Shown here piece after piece: positions 51,357 through 60,378 of a stretch of 64,000 nucleotides of DNA (position 1 is the stretch's first letter; each line of letters opens with the position of its first letter). Below the pieces are notes generated by a model. The model made no database searches. It saw nothing but the letters and a program-made list of their open reading frames with translations, and was not told where the DNA came from. The stretch spans positions 1 to 64,000 of the forward strand of contig JALHOJ010000013.1 in assembly GCA_022843045.1 (NCBI GenBank), given 5' to 3'. A program made the position numbers and the translations under genes. Origin of the DNA: Phycisphaerales bacterium. Its GTDB lineage: Bacteria > Planctomycetota > Phycisphaerae > Phycisphaerales > UBA1924.

Positions 51357-54300
51357 TCAATCGAAGGGGGGTTCTTCGCCCGGCATGGGCTCGGGGGCTT
51401 CTGGGCGTTGATCGCTGCCGCCGCCGTCGCGGTGGTAGTCGGGTGGGCCGGTTTTGGGGCGGTTGGCGAAGGAGCTGCCGCCTGGGTTTGGCTTGGGTTC
51501 GTTGAAACCGCCCGGGCTGGCCGCCGCGCCTTGCTGGGTCCAGGGGACGCCGCCGAAGTCGGCCGCGGCGTTGGACGGGGAGGAGTAGCCGCCTCCCGAG
51601 CCGCCTGCGCCTCCCCCACTGCTGCGGCTGTTGCCTGCCGGCTTGACGGGCGGGATGTCGTAGCTGCCGCCTTGATACTGCTGGCCTTGCTCGAGGTTCT
51701 TGAAGCGGGTGGTCTTGTTGTCCCAGTGGAGCTTGACGATGCCGGTGGGACCGTTACGTTGCTTGGCGATGATGAGCTCGGCGACGCCGATCTTGTCGGG
51801 GTTTTCGGTCTTCCAGTCTTCGTCCTGGACGTGGTAGTACTCCTCGCGGTGGAGGAGGATGACGACGTCGGCGTCCTGCTCGATGCTGCCTGATTCGCGG
51901 AGGTCGCTCATGCGGGGGCGGTTGCCTTCGCGGTTTTCGCTGCCGCGGTTGAGCTGGCTCAAGCAGATAACGGGGATGTTGAGTTCGCGTGCGAGGGACT
52001 TGACGCCTCGGGAGATCGTGGAGACTTCGACCTGGCGGCTTTCGCGGGCGGCGCTGGGGGAGCTCATGAGCTGGAGGTAGTCGATCATGAGGCACTTGAC
52101 GCCGTATTGCTGGACCATGCGGCGGGCGCGGGCGCGAAGGTTGAGGACGGTGAGGTCGGGGGTGTCGTCGATGTAGACGGGGGCGATCTTGAGGTCTTCG
52201 GCGGCGAGCATGAGCTCGCGGAGGTCGCGATCGGGGATCTTGTGACCGCCGCGAAGGGTCTGGCTGGAGACGCCCGAGCGAGCGCTGAGCAAGCGCTGGA
52301 CGATTGCGCTCTTGGACATTTCGAGGCTGAAGAGGCCGACGGGTTGGCGCTTGGTGCTTTGGGCGCCGGCGGTGAGGCCGCCCAGGGCCATTTGTTCGGC
52401 GAGGTTGAGAGCGAGGGCGGTGTTGTGGACGCAGATGTCGTTGGCAATGAAGTTGTGGGTCTTGGGGACGGTGAGGTCGTAGACCTGGCGAAGGCCCAAG
52501 GGCTCGATGGAGACGATCTCGTCCCAGTAGAGGTCGCTGTGGGCGAGGTTTCGGAGGGTTGCGTCGTCGAGCGCGTCGGCGATGGCGGCGAGGCGGGCGC
52601 GCGTCGGGGAACGCGCGCCTGGGTGCAGGCCGTGGGGAGCGTTGATCTCGCGGGCGAGCTGCGCCCAGGACTTGGTGCCTTTGGCTTGTTCGATGCGATG
52701 CCAGACGCCATTGGGAATGAGGTCGCGGTTGGTCTGGTAGCGCTTGGCGGCGAGGGCGGCGCTGGCACGCTCGAGAGCGTCTTCTTTGGCGAAGATGCCG
52801 ATGTCTTCGATGAAGGCGGTGATGCTGCGGGCGTCGGTGATATCGAGCTGCCACGAGACTCGGCGTGCGTCCTTGTAGCGGACCCAGCGTTGGCGGAGCG
52901 AGGCGATGACGCCGAAGCGGAGCAGCAGGTGCTGGACCTGGCGGGCGAGGCGTTCGTTGACGGTGGCGTAGCCGAGTTGGGCCTGGCCGGAGGCGAGCAA
53001 CGTGGCCCAGCCGTCGGTGGCGAAGAGGCGATTGAGGAAGAGAGCGACTTGATCGCGGCGGAGGGTGAAGATCGTGTCGGGGATGGACTTGTCGTGGGAG
53101 CCCTTTCCGCAGAGGCCAAGGGAGTCGAGCCAGGCACTCAGCGCGCTGGGCGCGTTGCGGCGGGCGGGCTCGACATCATCGGCTGCGGATTGGATCGAGA
53201 GCACGGACTCGCAGAGCAGGCGCACTTCGGTATCGGGCAGGGTCTTGGCCTGCAGCCAATGCGTGATGGACGCGGGCGAGACGCCGACGCGGCGGGCGAG
53301 TTCGTTCTGGGGGATGCCAGCGGCGCGCAAGCCGGACTCAAGCGCGCTCGCGAAGGCCTTGCGAGCCTCCACCACCGACTCATCGGTCTTGACAATGCGC
53401 CACGACGGGGCTTCCCAGTCGCGGGTGCTGCTGAGCGTGGTGGTGACGCCGCCGAAGTTCTGGACTGCGTCGGCAAAGTCGGCGGCGATGCGCGGGTTGG
53501 AGTTGGTGAAGCGCGGAGTGGTTTGGGTGAGGCCGCCGTCGCCGATGAGGTAGGCGAGCAGTTTGACTTCGCAATCGCGGAGGCTGGCGGTGCCGAAGGC
53601 TTCGAGTTTGCGAGGCACGCCGATGTGATCGCCCGCGCGAAGCTGACCAAGAGGCTTCCAGCCGTCGATGGTGAGGAACGGATGGGTGAGCGTGGTGCGA
53701 ACGCGCCGGCCCAGGCGCGTGGTGACTTCGAACGCGGGCTTGAGCCCGTCGTCGATGAAGTCGCTTGGCGTGGTCCAATCGATCTTGAGATCGTCGCTGA
53801 CCGTGGCGATGGAACCGCAGCGCCGGCGGACGAGTTCTTCGATGGTGGCGATGGAGCCGTCCGCCAGCACGATCTCGCAATCCGCGGTGAGGCACTTGCC
53901 CATGCTGGGGCGTGCCGCGATGATGATGAATTCGCCGGGCTGGAAGCCGCGGAGCATTTCGTCGAGGTCGTAGTAGCCTGTGACGACGCCGGAGAATGCG
54001 CCGCCCTCAAAGTCGGCGGCTTCGATGCGGCGGAGTTCGGATTCGAGCAGTTCGGCGAGGGCCTGGGGATCGCTGGAGACGGTTTCCTGGGCGATTTCGA
54101 AGACGGCCATCTCGGCCTTGTCGAGCACTTCGCGTGCGCCTTCGGGGCCCAGTTCGCCCGTGTGGTACGCGCTGTAGATGATCTTGCCGGCGGTATCGAT
54201 GAGGCGGCGGAGCTTGGCTTTCTCAGCGACGATCTTGGCGAAGAAGGCGGCGTTGGTGGGCGCGGGGACGCTGTTGGCGAGTTGTTCGAGATAGTCGATG

Positions 54301-54614
54301 CCGCCGACGTCGTCGAGGACTTTGCGGTCGCGGAGGAGGTCTACGAGTTGGACGAGGTCGCCCGTGTTGCGCTGGTCGTAGATGTCGACGACGGCGCGGT
54401 AGATGTGGCCGTGGGACTCGTTGTAGAAGTCCTGCTCGCTCTTGATGATGGGCAGGACCTCTGCGACCATCTTGGGCTCAAGGATGATGGAGCCCAGGAG
54501 GCTCATCTCGGCTTCGAGGGCCTTGGGGGGCTCGCGGTCGAAGAGCATCTGTGCCGAGAGGGGCGGCGCGGGGGGCTGGCGGCGGGAGCGGAATTGGTTG
54601 GATGCGTCGTCCAT
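51357..54614 (-). CDS. dnaB: replicative DNA helicase DnaB precursor with intein
   Basis: A 1085-residue precursor. Exteins together are 594 residues. Residues 27-180 form the DnaB N-terminal domain (PPKALEAEMSLLGSIILEPK). The helicase domain starts VTGYYDLDEMLRGFQPGEFI and has Walker A ARPSMGK/TALALN, interrupted after the Lys by an intein (residues 241-731). Downstream motifs: LFSLEMSKSAIVQRLLSARS, CLMIDYLQLMSSPS, ISRGVKSLARELNIPVICLS and SGSIEQDADVVILLHREEYY. The final 75 residues are Gly/Pro/Ser-rich and end DEPMPGEEPPFD-like (PMPGEEPPFD), similar to SSB-type acidic tails. Loading onto the fork requires splicing, because the intein separates the Walker A lysine from the following threonine. 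Confidence 0.95.
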   Translation of the reverse strand: MDDASNQFRSRRQPPAPPLSAQMLFDREPPKALEAEMSLLGSIILEPKMVAEVLPIIKSEQDFYNESHGHIYRAVVDIYDQRNTGDLVQLVDLLRDRKVLDDVGGIDYLEQLANSVPAPTNAAFFAKIVAEKAKLRRLIDTAGKIIYSAYHTGELGPEGAREVLDKAEMAVFEIAQETVSSDPQALAELLESELRRIEAADFEGGAFSGVVTGYYDLDEMLRGFQPGEFIIIAARPSMGKCLTADCEIVLADGSIATIEELVRRRCGSIATVSDDLKIDWTTPSDFIDDGLKPAFEVTTRLGRRVRTTLTHPFLTIDGWKPLGQLRAGDHIGVPRKLEAFGTASLRDCEVKLLAYLIGDGGLTQTTPRFTNSNPRIAADFADAVQNFGGVTTTLSSTRDWEAPSWRIVKTDESVVEARKAFASALESGLRAAGIPQNELARRVGVSPASITHWLQAKTLPDTEVRLLCESVLSIQSAADDVEPARRNAPSALSAWLDSLGLCGKGSHDKSIPDTIFTLRRDQVALFLNRLFATDGWATLLASGQAQLGYATVNERLARQVQHLLLRFGVIASLRQRWVRYKDARRVSWQLDITDARSITAFIEDIGIFAKEDALERASAALAAKRYQTNRDLIPNGVWHRIEQAKGTKSWAQLAREINAPHGLHPGARSPTRARLAAIADALDDATLRNLAHSDLYWDEIVSIEPLGLRQVYDLTVPKTHNFIANDICVHNTALALNLAEQMALGGLTAGAQSTKRQPVGLFSLEMSKSAIVQRLLSARSGVSSQTLRGGHKIPDRDLRELMLAAEDLKIAPVYIDDTPDLTVLNLRARARRMVQQYGVKCLMIDYLQLMSSPSAARESRQVEVSTISRGVKSLARELNIPVICLSQLNRGSENREGNRPRMSDLRESGSIEQDADVVILLHREEYYHVQDEDWKTENPDKIGVAELIIAKQRNGPTGIVKLHWDNKTTRFKNLEQGQQYQGGSYDIPPVKPAGNSRSSGGGAGGSGGGYSSPSNAAADFGGVPWTQQGAAASPGGFNEPKPNPGGSSFANRPKTGPPDYHRDGGGSDQRPEAPEPMPGEEPPFD
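52422..53894 (-). other. intein in DnaB with LAGLIDADG endonuclease and helix-turn-helix segments
   Basis: The intein is 491 residues, from Cys241 (block A, CLTADCEIVLADG) to Asn731 (block F/G, RQVYDLTVPKTHNF...VHN), with Thr as the first C-extein residue. Block B is TTLTHPFLTIDGW with the conserved Thr and His. LAGLIDADG blocks are LLAYLIGDGGL (352-362) and FLNRLFATDGWA (526-537). Between them residues 433-465 form an XRE-like helix-turn-helix (IPQNELARRVGVSPASITHW). A second helical segment resembling it is at 648-682. All splicing residues are present, so it is probably active; insertion at Walker A is the known DnaB-b type site. Confidence 0.93.
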
Positions 54615-54736
54615 GACGGGGAAACGAAGGTAGTCAAGGGTTGGCGGGTCGCGCTTGGATGTGACAAGGAACGACAGCAGCTGCAGAGTTCTGTTCAGGT
54701 CAGGGGTCTTGCTCTAGTCGCTTGCTTGCGAGAGGC

Positions 54737-55201
54737 TTAGGTGCAGGCTTGGTCGAGTTTTCCCCAGACCTGGGGCACAGCTCGAAAACTGGTGGCTCGA
54801 AGGCGTTGCACCGCGCGACGAAGGTCAATCAGGCCGCGTTCGCGGGCGAGCAGCAGGACGGCGACCAATCCGAGCGGGACGAGGCCGCGTTCCGTTGCGA
54901 TACGTGTGCCTTCGCGTTCGTCGATAAGGAGGAAGTCGGCGCGAACTTCAATTGCGAGTGCGATCGCGGCGGCTTCACCAGGATGGAGTTTGGATGGGGC
55001 TTCGATCAACGGGGCGCGTACTGCCAGCCAGATTGGCGGCGAGTTCGCCCAATCACGAACTTTCTGCGGAGCTCGTTGATCGGCCAGCTCAGACAGCACC
55101 GTGGGCGGGACGAGGACGTTCGCAAACAGGCCCGGGAGAACATCGATTTCATCGATGAGAATGAGGTAGTTGAGCGGAGACGTGTCGCTGACCACGATCA
55201 T
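54737..55201 (-). CDS. PIN-domain toxin-like protein (DUF3368)
   Basis: A 154-residue protein. It starts MIVVSDTSPLNYLILIDEID with the first acidic residue of the PIN active site; the second cluster is LHPGEAAAIALAIEVRADFL and LIDEREGTRIATERGL the third. This architecture is DUF3368. PIN toxins cleave RNA. The start overlaps the stop of the UPF0175 gene by four bases. Confidence 0.85.
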   Translation of the reverse strand: MIVVSDTSPLNYLILIDEIDVLPGLFANVLVPPTVLSELADQRAPQKVRDWANSPPIWLAVRAPLIEAPSKLHPGEAAAIALAIEVRADFLLIDEREGTRIATERGLVPLGLVAVLLLARERGLIDLRRAVQRLRATSFRAVPQVWGKLDQACT

Positions 55202-55464
55202 GCGCTGAGCTTACGGCGAGCAACGCGGAGTTGGTTATCCACTTCGGACTCGGTCGCGAGGTCCTCGATGACGGCGTGACGCTGCAACACGGCGTCGACC
55301 TGAGTTCGGGAGATGCCGAGGGCGGTGGCGAGGTCGGCTTGGGAGAGGCGGCCCCGGCGGTAAAGATCGATGATCGCGGATTCCTTGATCGCTTGAGCGG
55401 CGTCTTGGCCCAGATCGGCGAAGAGGGCGAGGAGGGCGGGGGGCATGTCGATCGTGACGCTCAC
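55198..55464 (-). CDS. UPF0175 family antitoxin-like protein
   Basis: An 88-residue protein. The helix-turn-helix IIDLYRRGRLSQADLATALG followed by ISRTQVDAVLQRH is typical of UPF0175, found as the partner of DUF3368 PIN genes. The gene precedes and overlaps the PIN gene (ATGA), the usual antitoxin-toxin order. It is divergent from pdxH. Confidence 0.85.
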   Translation of the reverse strand: MSVTIDMPPALLALFADLGQDAAQAIKESAIIDLYRRGRLSQADLATALGISRTQVDAVLQRHAVIEDLATESEVDNQLRVARRKLSA

Positions 55465-55557
55465 GCGGGAATTCTAGGGTGGGAGTCGCGGGGGCTTGCG
55501 CGACGAGCCCGTGGGCTGCATGAGGGCGTTACGTTGCGGTGATCCGTACGCTTGGGC

Positions 55558-56349
55558 ATGGCCACGAATCGTGATGATGTGCTGGCGGAGTTGGCGGTGC
55601 GGGTTGCGGCGACTTCGAGTGGGTTTACGTTGCCTGCGACGTTGCCCGCGTCGGGGATGAGCATGCTCAAGGAGTGGCTGGGCGAAGAGGTGAAGGCTCA
55701 GCGGACGGCGAATCCGAATGCGATGAGTGTCGCGACGATTGATGCGGATGGGACGCTCAGCAATCGGATTGTGTTGTGCCGGGGCGTCGACGTGGAGGTC
55801 GGGTCGATCACGTTCTTCACGAACTATCGCGGGCGCAAGGGGCGAGCGTTGCTGCGGGAAGGGTGGGAAAAGGCCACTGTGTCAGGAGCGGGGGCTCCGA
55901 CGCCTCAGCAAGCGGCGGCGTGTTTTCATTGGGATGCGAGCGATCGGCAGGCGCGGGTGGAGGGGTTGGTGATGCCTTGCTCGGCAGCGGCGAGTGATGC
56001 GTACTTCGCCGCGCGGCGGTGGGAGAGTCGGTTGGCGGCGTGGGCGAGTGATCAGAGTGAGCCGATTGGATCGCGGGATGCGCTGCTTGCGAAGTTGGGC
56101 GGGGTGTGCGAGAAATTGAAACTGGATCCGCAGGAGTTGCTGGAGCGGGGGAATGACGTGGTGATTCCGCGGCCGGCGCATTGGGGTGGGTTCAATCTGT
56201 TTGCGCGGAGCGTGGAGCTGTGGATGGGCGGGCCGGGGCGGATGCATGATCGGGCGGTGTGGCGGCGGGCGATTTCCATGGAGGATGTCCGGGCGGGCGG
56301 CGGGGCTTTGGCGACCAAGGCATGGAGCTCGACGCGGTTGCAGCCGTAG
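55558..56349 (+). CDS. pdxH: pyridoxamine 5'-phosphate oxidase
   Basis: A 263-residue protein. FMN-binding motifs: PNAMSVATIDADGTLSNRIV, ITFFTNYRGRKGRALLREGW and CFHWDASDRQARVEGLV. The C-terminal part WSSTRLQP replaces the family's R-L-x-P end. It is longer than E. coli PdxH by about 45 residues, mainly in the region after RRWESRLAAWASDQSEPIGS. It makes pyridoxal 5'-phosphate. The start at 55558 follows a weaker TTG two codons upstream. Confidence 0.9.
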   Translation: MATNRDDVLAELAVRVAATSSGFTLPATLPASGMSMLKEWLGEEVKAQRTANPNAMSVATIDADGTLSNRIVLCRGVDVEVGSITFFTNYRGRKGRALLREGWEKATVSGAGAPTPQQAAACFHWDASDRQARVEGLVMPCSAAASDAYFAARRWESRLAAWASDQSEPIGSRDALLAKLGGVCEKLKLDPQELLERGNDVVIPRPAHWGGFNLFARSVELWMGGPGRMHDRAVWRRAISMEDVRAGGGALATKAWSSTRLQP

Positions 56350-56548
56350 CGTCGTTTACCGGACTACTCGCGGAGCTTCTTGTTGTGCCGGTATTGCCGC
56401 GCGGGATTCCACATATTTCTGGGTGATTCGACCTACGCGGTAAGCCCGGCTGAATGCGGAAGCCGGATGTTCCGATGACTTTGTGGTCGTGGTCCGCGCG
56501 GATCGCGAGTTGTCGTCGATTTGCACCTTCTCCACGGGAACCCGCCGC

Positions 56549-57775
56549 ATGAAAGCACGCAGACTCATGAGCGCGGCGGAGGTGCAGGACTTGCACGGGC
56601 AGCTTCAGGTGAAGCTGGAGAACGTCGGTCTGAGCAGTCAGCCTGAGGTTGCGCTCAAGATGCTGGAGCTGTCGAACCGGCCGAACGCGCAGCTGGCTGA
56701 TTATGCCAAGCTGATCGCGCACGATCAGGCGACAGCGGGGCGGGTGTTGCGGCTTGCGAACTCGGCTTTTTTCGCGCAGCGCAAGCCGGTGACGGCGATT
56801 GATCGGGCATGCGTGGTGCTTGGGGTGGATCGGCTCAAGGCGGTGGCGCTGGGCTTTCACTTGAGCCGGGCTGCGCAGTGTCCGGATGACAAGGAGCTGT
56901 CGCGGAGGATCTGGGGGCAGTCGCTGCTGCGGGCGTGCATGGGGTCGCAGATCGCGCGGCTTTCCGCTCCGAACATGGTGAGCGAGGCGTTCATCATCGG
57001 GCTGATGATGGATGCGGGATTGCCCCTGATGGGCAAGCTGGCTGGCGATGGGTTCCGGAATCTGCTGCGGGAAAGTCCGAGCCCGGGGCGGCTGCATCGC
57101 TTGGAGTTTGACACGCTCGAGTTCACGCACGTCGACGTGATCATCGCGATGATGACGCGGTGGAAGCTGCCTGAACTGCTGATCAAGCCGATCGAGCGGC
57201 ATCACGTCAAGCCCGCGGAGAGCAAGCTGGATGATCCGATTTCGCGGCTGCACCGGATCGCGTATGTGGTCGGCCTCATCGAACTGGAAGGCAAGGGCGG
57301 CGTGGTCGAGGAAGTGACGGAACAGACGCCTGGCGTCGCGACGGCGCAGCGGCTGCTGAACCTCACGGATTCGGAAGTGTCGCACGTGGTCACCAAGAGC
57401 TTCAGCGAGTATGAAGCGACGAGCGAGATGTTCAAGGACATCGCGGCGTACCTGAACACGGGCGAGGACCTGATGGATCAGGTGCAGATGGGGCTTTCGA
57501 GGGCCGTGGATGCGGTGATCGAGCTGGGGATGAACTGTGAGAGCGTCTGCAAGCCGATGCGGCTGGTGATCAGCGGGAACATCGTCGAGGTCGTCCGCGA
57601 AAGCAACGGGGACACGATGGCGTATCTCTACGACAAGGGCGGCCAGCGGATGCTGAGCCATCGGTTCCAGATCGGGGCGACGCCCGAGGATCTGTGCGAT
57701 GCGCTGGGCATCGAGCCAGGGCCCAAGCCGGACATGATGAAGCTGAACGAGGCGATCACGCGGCTGGCGGCGTAA
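56549..57775 (+). CDS. HDOD-domain signalling protein
   Basis: A 408-residue protein. Residues about 20-240 carry the HDOD domain: LSSQPEVALKMLELSNRPNA, AQLADYAKLIAHDQATAGRV, LRLANSAFFAQRKPVTAIDR, and VSEAFIIGLMMDAGLPLMGK. The His-Asp pair of true HD hydrolases is absent, as in other HDOD proteins. The C-terminal 100 residues are of unknown family. HDOD proteins regulate motility and gene expression in response to stress. An alternative start is the ATG at 56567. No partner lies next to it. Confidence 0.85.
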   Translation: MKARRLMSAAEVQDLHGQLQVKLENVGLSSQPEVALKMLELSNRPNAQLADYAKLIAHDQATAGRVLRLANSAFFAQRKPVTAIDRACVVLGVDRLKAVALGFHLSRAAQCPDDKELSRRIWGQSLLRACMGSQIARLSAPNMVSEAFIIGLMMDAGLPLMGKLAGDGFRNLLRESPSPGRLHRLEFDTLEFTHVDVIIAMMTRWKLPELLIKPIERHHVKPAESKLDDPISRLHRIAYVVGLIELEGKGGVVEEVTEQTPGVATAQRLLNLTDSEVSHVVTKSFSEYEATSEMFKDIAAYLNTGEDLMDQVQMGLSRAVDAVIELGMNCESVCKPMRLVISGNIVEVVRESNGDTMAYLYDKGGQRMLSHRFQIGATPEDLCDALGIEPGPKPDMMKLNEAITRLAA

Positions 57776-57801
57776 GTCGCGAGTGCGCGAGCCTTCTGGA
57801 T

Positions 57802-58956
57802 TCAGCCCTTGAAGACGACGGCGGGCTCCAAACGCACAACCTTGATCATGCTGAGCATCGCGGCGAGGGCGCTGATGACGGCGACGGCGCAGCCAGCCAT
57901 GAAGAGCGTCTGCCAGATAAGCCGGAAGGCGAGGGGGCTGTTGCGGGCGCTCGCGCCCATGTACGCCGCGAGGCCCACGCCCAGGCCGTAGCCGATAATC
58001 GCGACGCAGAGGGCCTGGACGATGACCATGAGCATGAGTTTGTCGTTGCTGGTGCCCATGGCCTTGAGGGTGCCGAAGTAGCGCAGGTTGTCAACGGTGA
58101 ATGAGTAGAACATGAAGCCAGTGATGATGGTGCCGACGACGAAGCCCAGGGCGACGGTGATGCCGAAGCTGATGGGGATGCCGGTGTTGTTGATGAAGAA
58201 CATCACGGTCTTCCAGCTGAACTCGCGGCCCGAGTATGCGGCGAGGCCCGTGCGTTCTTCGATCAGTCGCTGGGTGGCGGCGATTTCCTCGCCTGGCTTC
58301 ACCTTGACGAGGATGTACGTCAACATCTTCCGCTCCCGCGGCGCGAACTGCATGGCGCGGGAGTAGGTCGTGAAGATCGTGGGCTGGCTCTGGAAGCTGC
58401 GGGTCTGGGTCGAGAGGCCGACGACCATGGCGCGGCGGTCGTTGAGCTCGAGCATGTCTCCGACGAGCAGCGGGCGGCGGCTGCCATCCGCGTTCGTTCG
58501 GGCCAGGCGGGTTGACGCTCCCACGGTATCGACGATCACTGCGTCGGCGCGCCAGAGGTCCGACACGTTCCCATCGACCATGTTCGCCGGGCCGGCGATC
58601 AGCGTCGCGTCGTCGATGCCGAAGAGGTTGCAGTTGACGATGGTGCCGTCTTCCTGGCGGGCACGGATGTTGCCCTTGTAGAGCGGCATGGCCCAGGCGA
58701 CGCCCTCGACGCCTCGCACGCGATTGAGGGCGGTGTCTTGGAGGGGCTTGGCGTCGTCGATGAACTGGACTTTTTCATCCATCACCCAGATGTCGGGCTG
58801 GGCGATGTCGGTGATGACCGCAAAGGTGCGGGTCATGAGCCCGACGAAGATCGAGCCCTGCCAGACGATGACCAGAGAGGCCAGCGCGACACCGAGGATG
58901 ATGCCGAAGTACTTGCCCTTGTCGCGGAAGAGCATTTTGAGGGCGATGGAGAGCAC
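57802..58956 (-). CDS. ABC transporter permease of the FtsX/MacB-DevC type
   Basis: A 384-residue protein with four transmembrane segments: one near residues 17-40 (YFGIILGVALASLVIVWQGS), then a large extracytoplasmic domain (about 45-250), and three segments at ISFGITVALGFVVGTIITGF, MLMVIVQALCVAIIGYGLGV and LFMAGCAVAVISALAAMLSM. The fold matches FtsX-type permeases, closest to DevC by length and lack of a coiled coil. No ATPase subunit is adjacent; DegT is upstream on the same strand with a repeat between them. Confidence 0.82.
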   Translation of the reverse strand: MLSIALKMLFRDKGKYFGIILGVALASLVIVWQGSIFVGLMTRTFAVITDIAQPDIWVMDEKVQFIDDAKPLQDTALNRVRGVEGVAWAMPLYKGNIRARQEDGTIVNCNLFGIDDATLIAGPANMVDGNVSDLWRADAVIVDTVGASTRLARTNADGSRRPLLVGDMLELNDRRAMVVGLSTQTRSFQSQPTIFTTYSRAMQFAPRERKMLTYILVKVKPGEEIAATQRLIEERTGLAAYSGREFSWKTVMFFINNTGIPISFGITVALGFVVGTIITGFMFYSFTVDNLRYFGTLKAMGTSNDKLMLMVIVQALCVAIIGYGLGVGLAAYMGASARNSPLAFRLIWQTLFMAGCAVAVISALAAMLSMIKVVRLEPAVVFKG

Positions 58957-58992
58957 GGGGGAGGGTAGGGGCTGTGGTGCGGATCAAAGACC

Positions 58993-59088
58993 GATCGCGG
59001 AGGGACGGAGAACAAGCGGAGACACGCGGAGGGACAAACCTACTTTCTTCTCAGCGTTCCTTCGCTTTTCTCCGCTCCTCCGCGATTG
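58993..59088. repeat. dispersed imperfect hairpin element
   Basis: Left arm GATCGCGGAGGGACGGAGAA at 58993 and right arm ending TTTTCTCCGCTCCTCCGCGA near 59085; the loop region is about 12 bases. It lies between the permease and DegT genes. Confidence 0.7.
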
Positions 59089-59103
59089 CTTTGTGTTTCG
59101 AAT

Positions 59104-60336
59104 TCAGCCGCGTCGCAGATTCTCTCGTTGGATCATGACTTCCAGCGTCATTGCAACGATGTCCACGTCCTTCTTGGTCATCTGGTTATAGAACGGCAGG
59201 GCGATCGTGCGGTTGCTCACGCTTTCGGCGATGGGGAACATGCCGGGCTGGTGCTGGGGCAGGTATGACAGGTTGCCCGCGGGCTGCAGGAAGTGCTGCT
59301 GGAGGTGGATGCAGGGGAAGTAGTCGCTGGCGCCGATGTCGTGGGCGCGCAGGCCTCGGATGATGCTGTCGCGTTCTTCCATGGTGTAGGTCGGGGCGAG
59401 GCGCACGACGTACACGAACCAGCTTTGCGAGACGTTTTCTTCGACGGTGGGCAGGACCAGGTCCTTGTGACCGCCCAGGCGCTCCCAGTACCGCTGGGCG
59501 ACTTGCTGGCGCTTGGCGATCATCTCGTCGAGGCGGCGCATCTGGGCGCAGCCGATGGCTGCGTTGATTTCGCTGAGGCGGTAGTTGTACCCCAGGCGTT
59601 CGTGGCGGAGCCAACTGCCGGTTGCGGTGCCGCCGTGGGTGGGCTCGGCGGCCTTGGGCGCGCTCCAGCCGAGGGGGCGGCCTTGGTTGCGCAGGCTCTT
59701 GCACATATCCGCGAGGCGAGAGTCGTTGGTGACGATCATGCCGCCTTCGCCGGTGGTGATTTGCTTGTTGGGATAAAACCCGAAGACGCCGATGCGGCCG
59801 AAGCTGCCGGCGGGCTGGCCCTTGAGGGTGGCGCCCAGGGCTTCGCAGCAGTCTTCGATGATGGGGATTTCGTGGCGGGCGGCGATGGCCTGGTACTGAT
59901 CGAAGTATGCGGGGTTGCCGAAGGTTTCGACGGCGAGGATCGCCTTGGTGCGCGGGCCGATGGCGGCGGCGAGCTTTGCCGGGTCCATGTTCAGCGTGCG
60001 TGGGCAGATGTCGATGAACTTTGGGGTCGCGCCGACCATCAGGATGCAGTTGGCGCTGGCGACGAAGGAGAAGGGCGTGGTGATGACTTCGTCGCCCGGG
60101 CCCACGCCCAGGGCGAGCAGGGCAAGGTGCAAGCCGCCCGTGCCGCTGTTGACGGCGACGCCATGGCGGCAGTTGACGCGGGCAGCGACGAGGTCTTCGA
60201 AGCGTTCGACGACTGGACCGATGGAGAGGCGGCCCGAGCGGAGGGTCTGGAGGACGTATTGCTCCTCAAGCTCGGTGATGTCGGGACGGGAGAGGGGGAT
60301 TTCCGAGTGCGCGGGCTTGGGGGAGGCAGACATCAT
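59104..60336 (-). CDS. DegT/DnrJ/EryC1/StrS family aminotransferase
   Basis: A 410-residue PLP enzyme of sugar-aminotransferase type. Motifs: VAVNSGTGGLHLALLALGVG, IIEDCCEALGATLKGQPAGS and the PLP-lysine segment FGFYPNKQITTGEGGMIVTN. The start at 60336 (MMSASPKPAHSEIPLSRPDI) is chosen over a longer frame into the intergenic repeat. DegT-type enzymes aminate keto-sugar nucleotides for O-antigen or exopolysaccharide; no other sugar gene is adjacent, although a glycosyltransferase is at 18.7 kb. Confidence 0.92.
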   Translation of the reverse strand: MMSASPKPAHSEIPLSRPDITELEEQYVLQTLRSGRLSIGPVVERFEDLVAARVNCRHGVAVNSGTGGLHLALLALGVGPGDEVITTPFSFVASANCILMVGATPKFIDICPRTLNMDPAKLAAAIGPRTKAILAVETFGNPAYFDQYQAIAARHEIPIIEDCCEALGATLKGQPAGSFGRIGVFGFYPNKQITTGEGGMIVTNDSRLADMCKSLRNQGRPLGWSAPKAAEPTHGGTATGSWLRHERLGYNYRLSEINAAIGCAQMRRLDEMIAKRQQVAQRYWERLGGHKDLVLPTVEENVSQSWFVYVVRLAPTYTMEERDSIIRGLRAHDIGASDYFPCIHLQQHFLQPAGNLSYLPQHQPGMFPIAESVSNRTIALPFYNQMTKKDVDIVAMTLEVMIQRENLRRG

Positions 60337-60378
60337 GCCATGGTATCGGCGGGGGTGCGGCATGGCGTTCGGAATTGA

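Noticed and set aside
52107-54740. Plus-strand open frame of 877 codons opposite dnaB
   Set aside because: It is the antisense of DnaB and its intein; composition is Gly/Ala/Asp-rich without any family motif.
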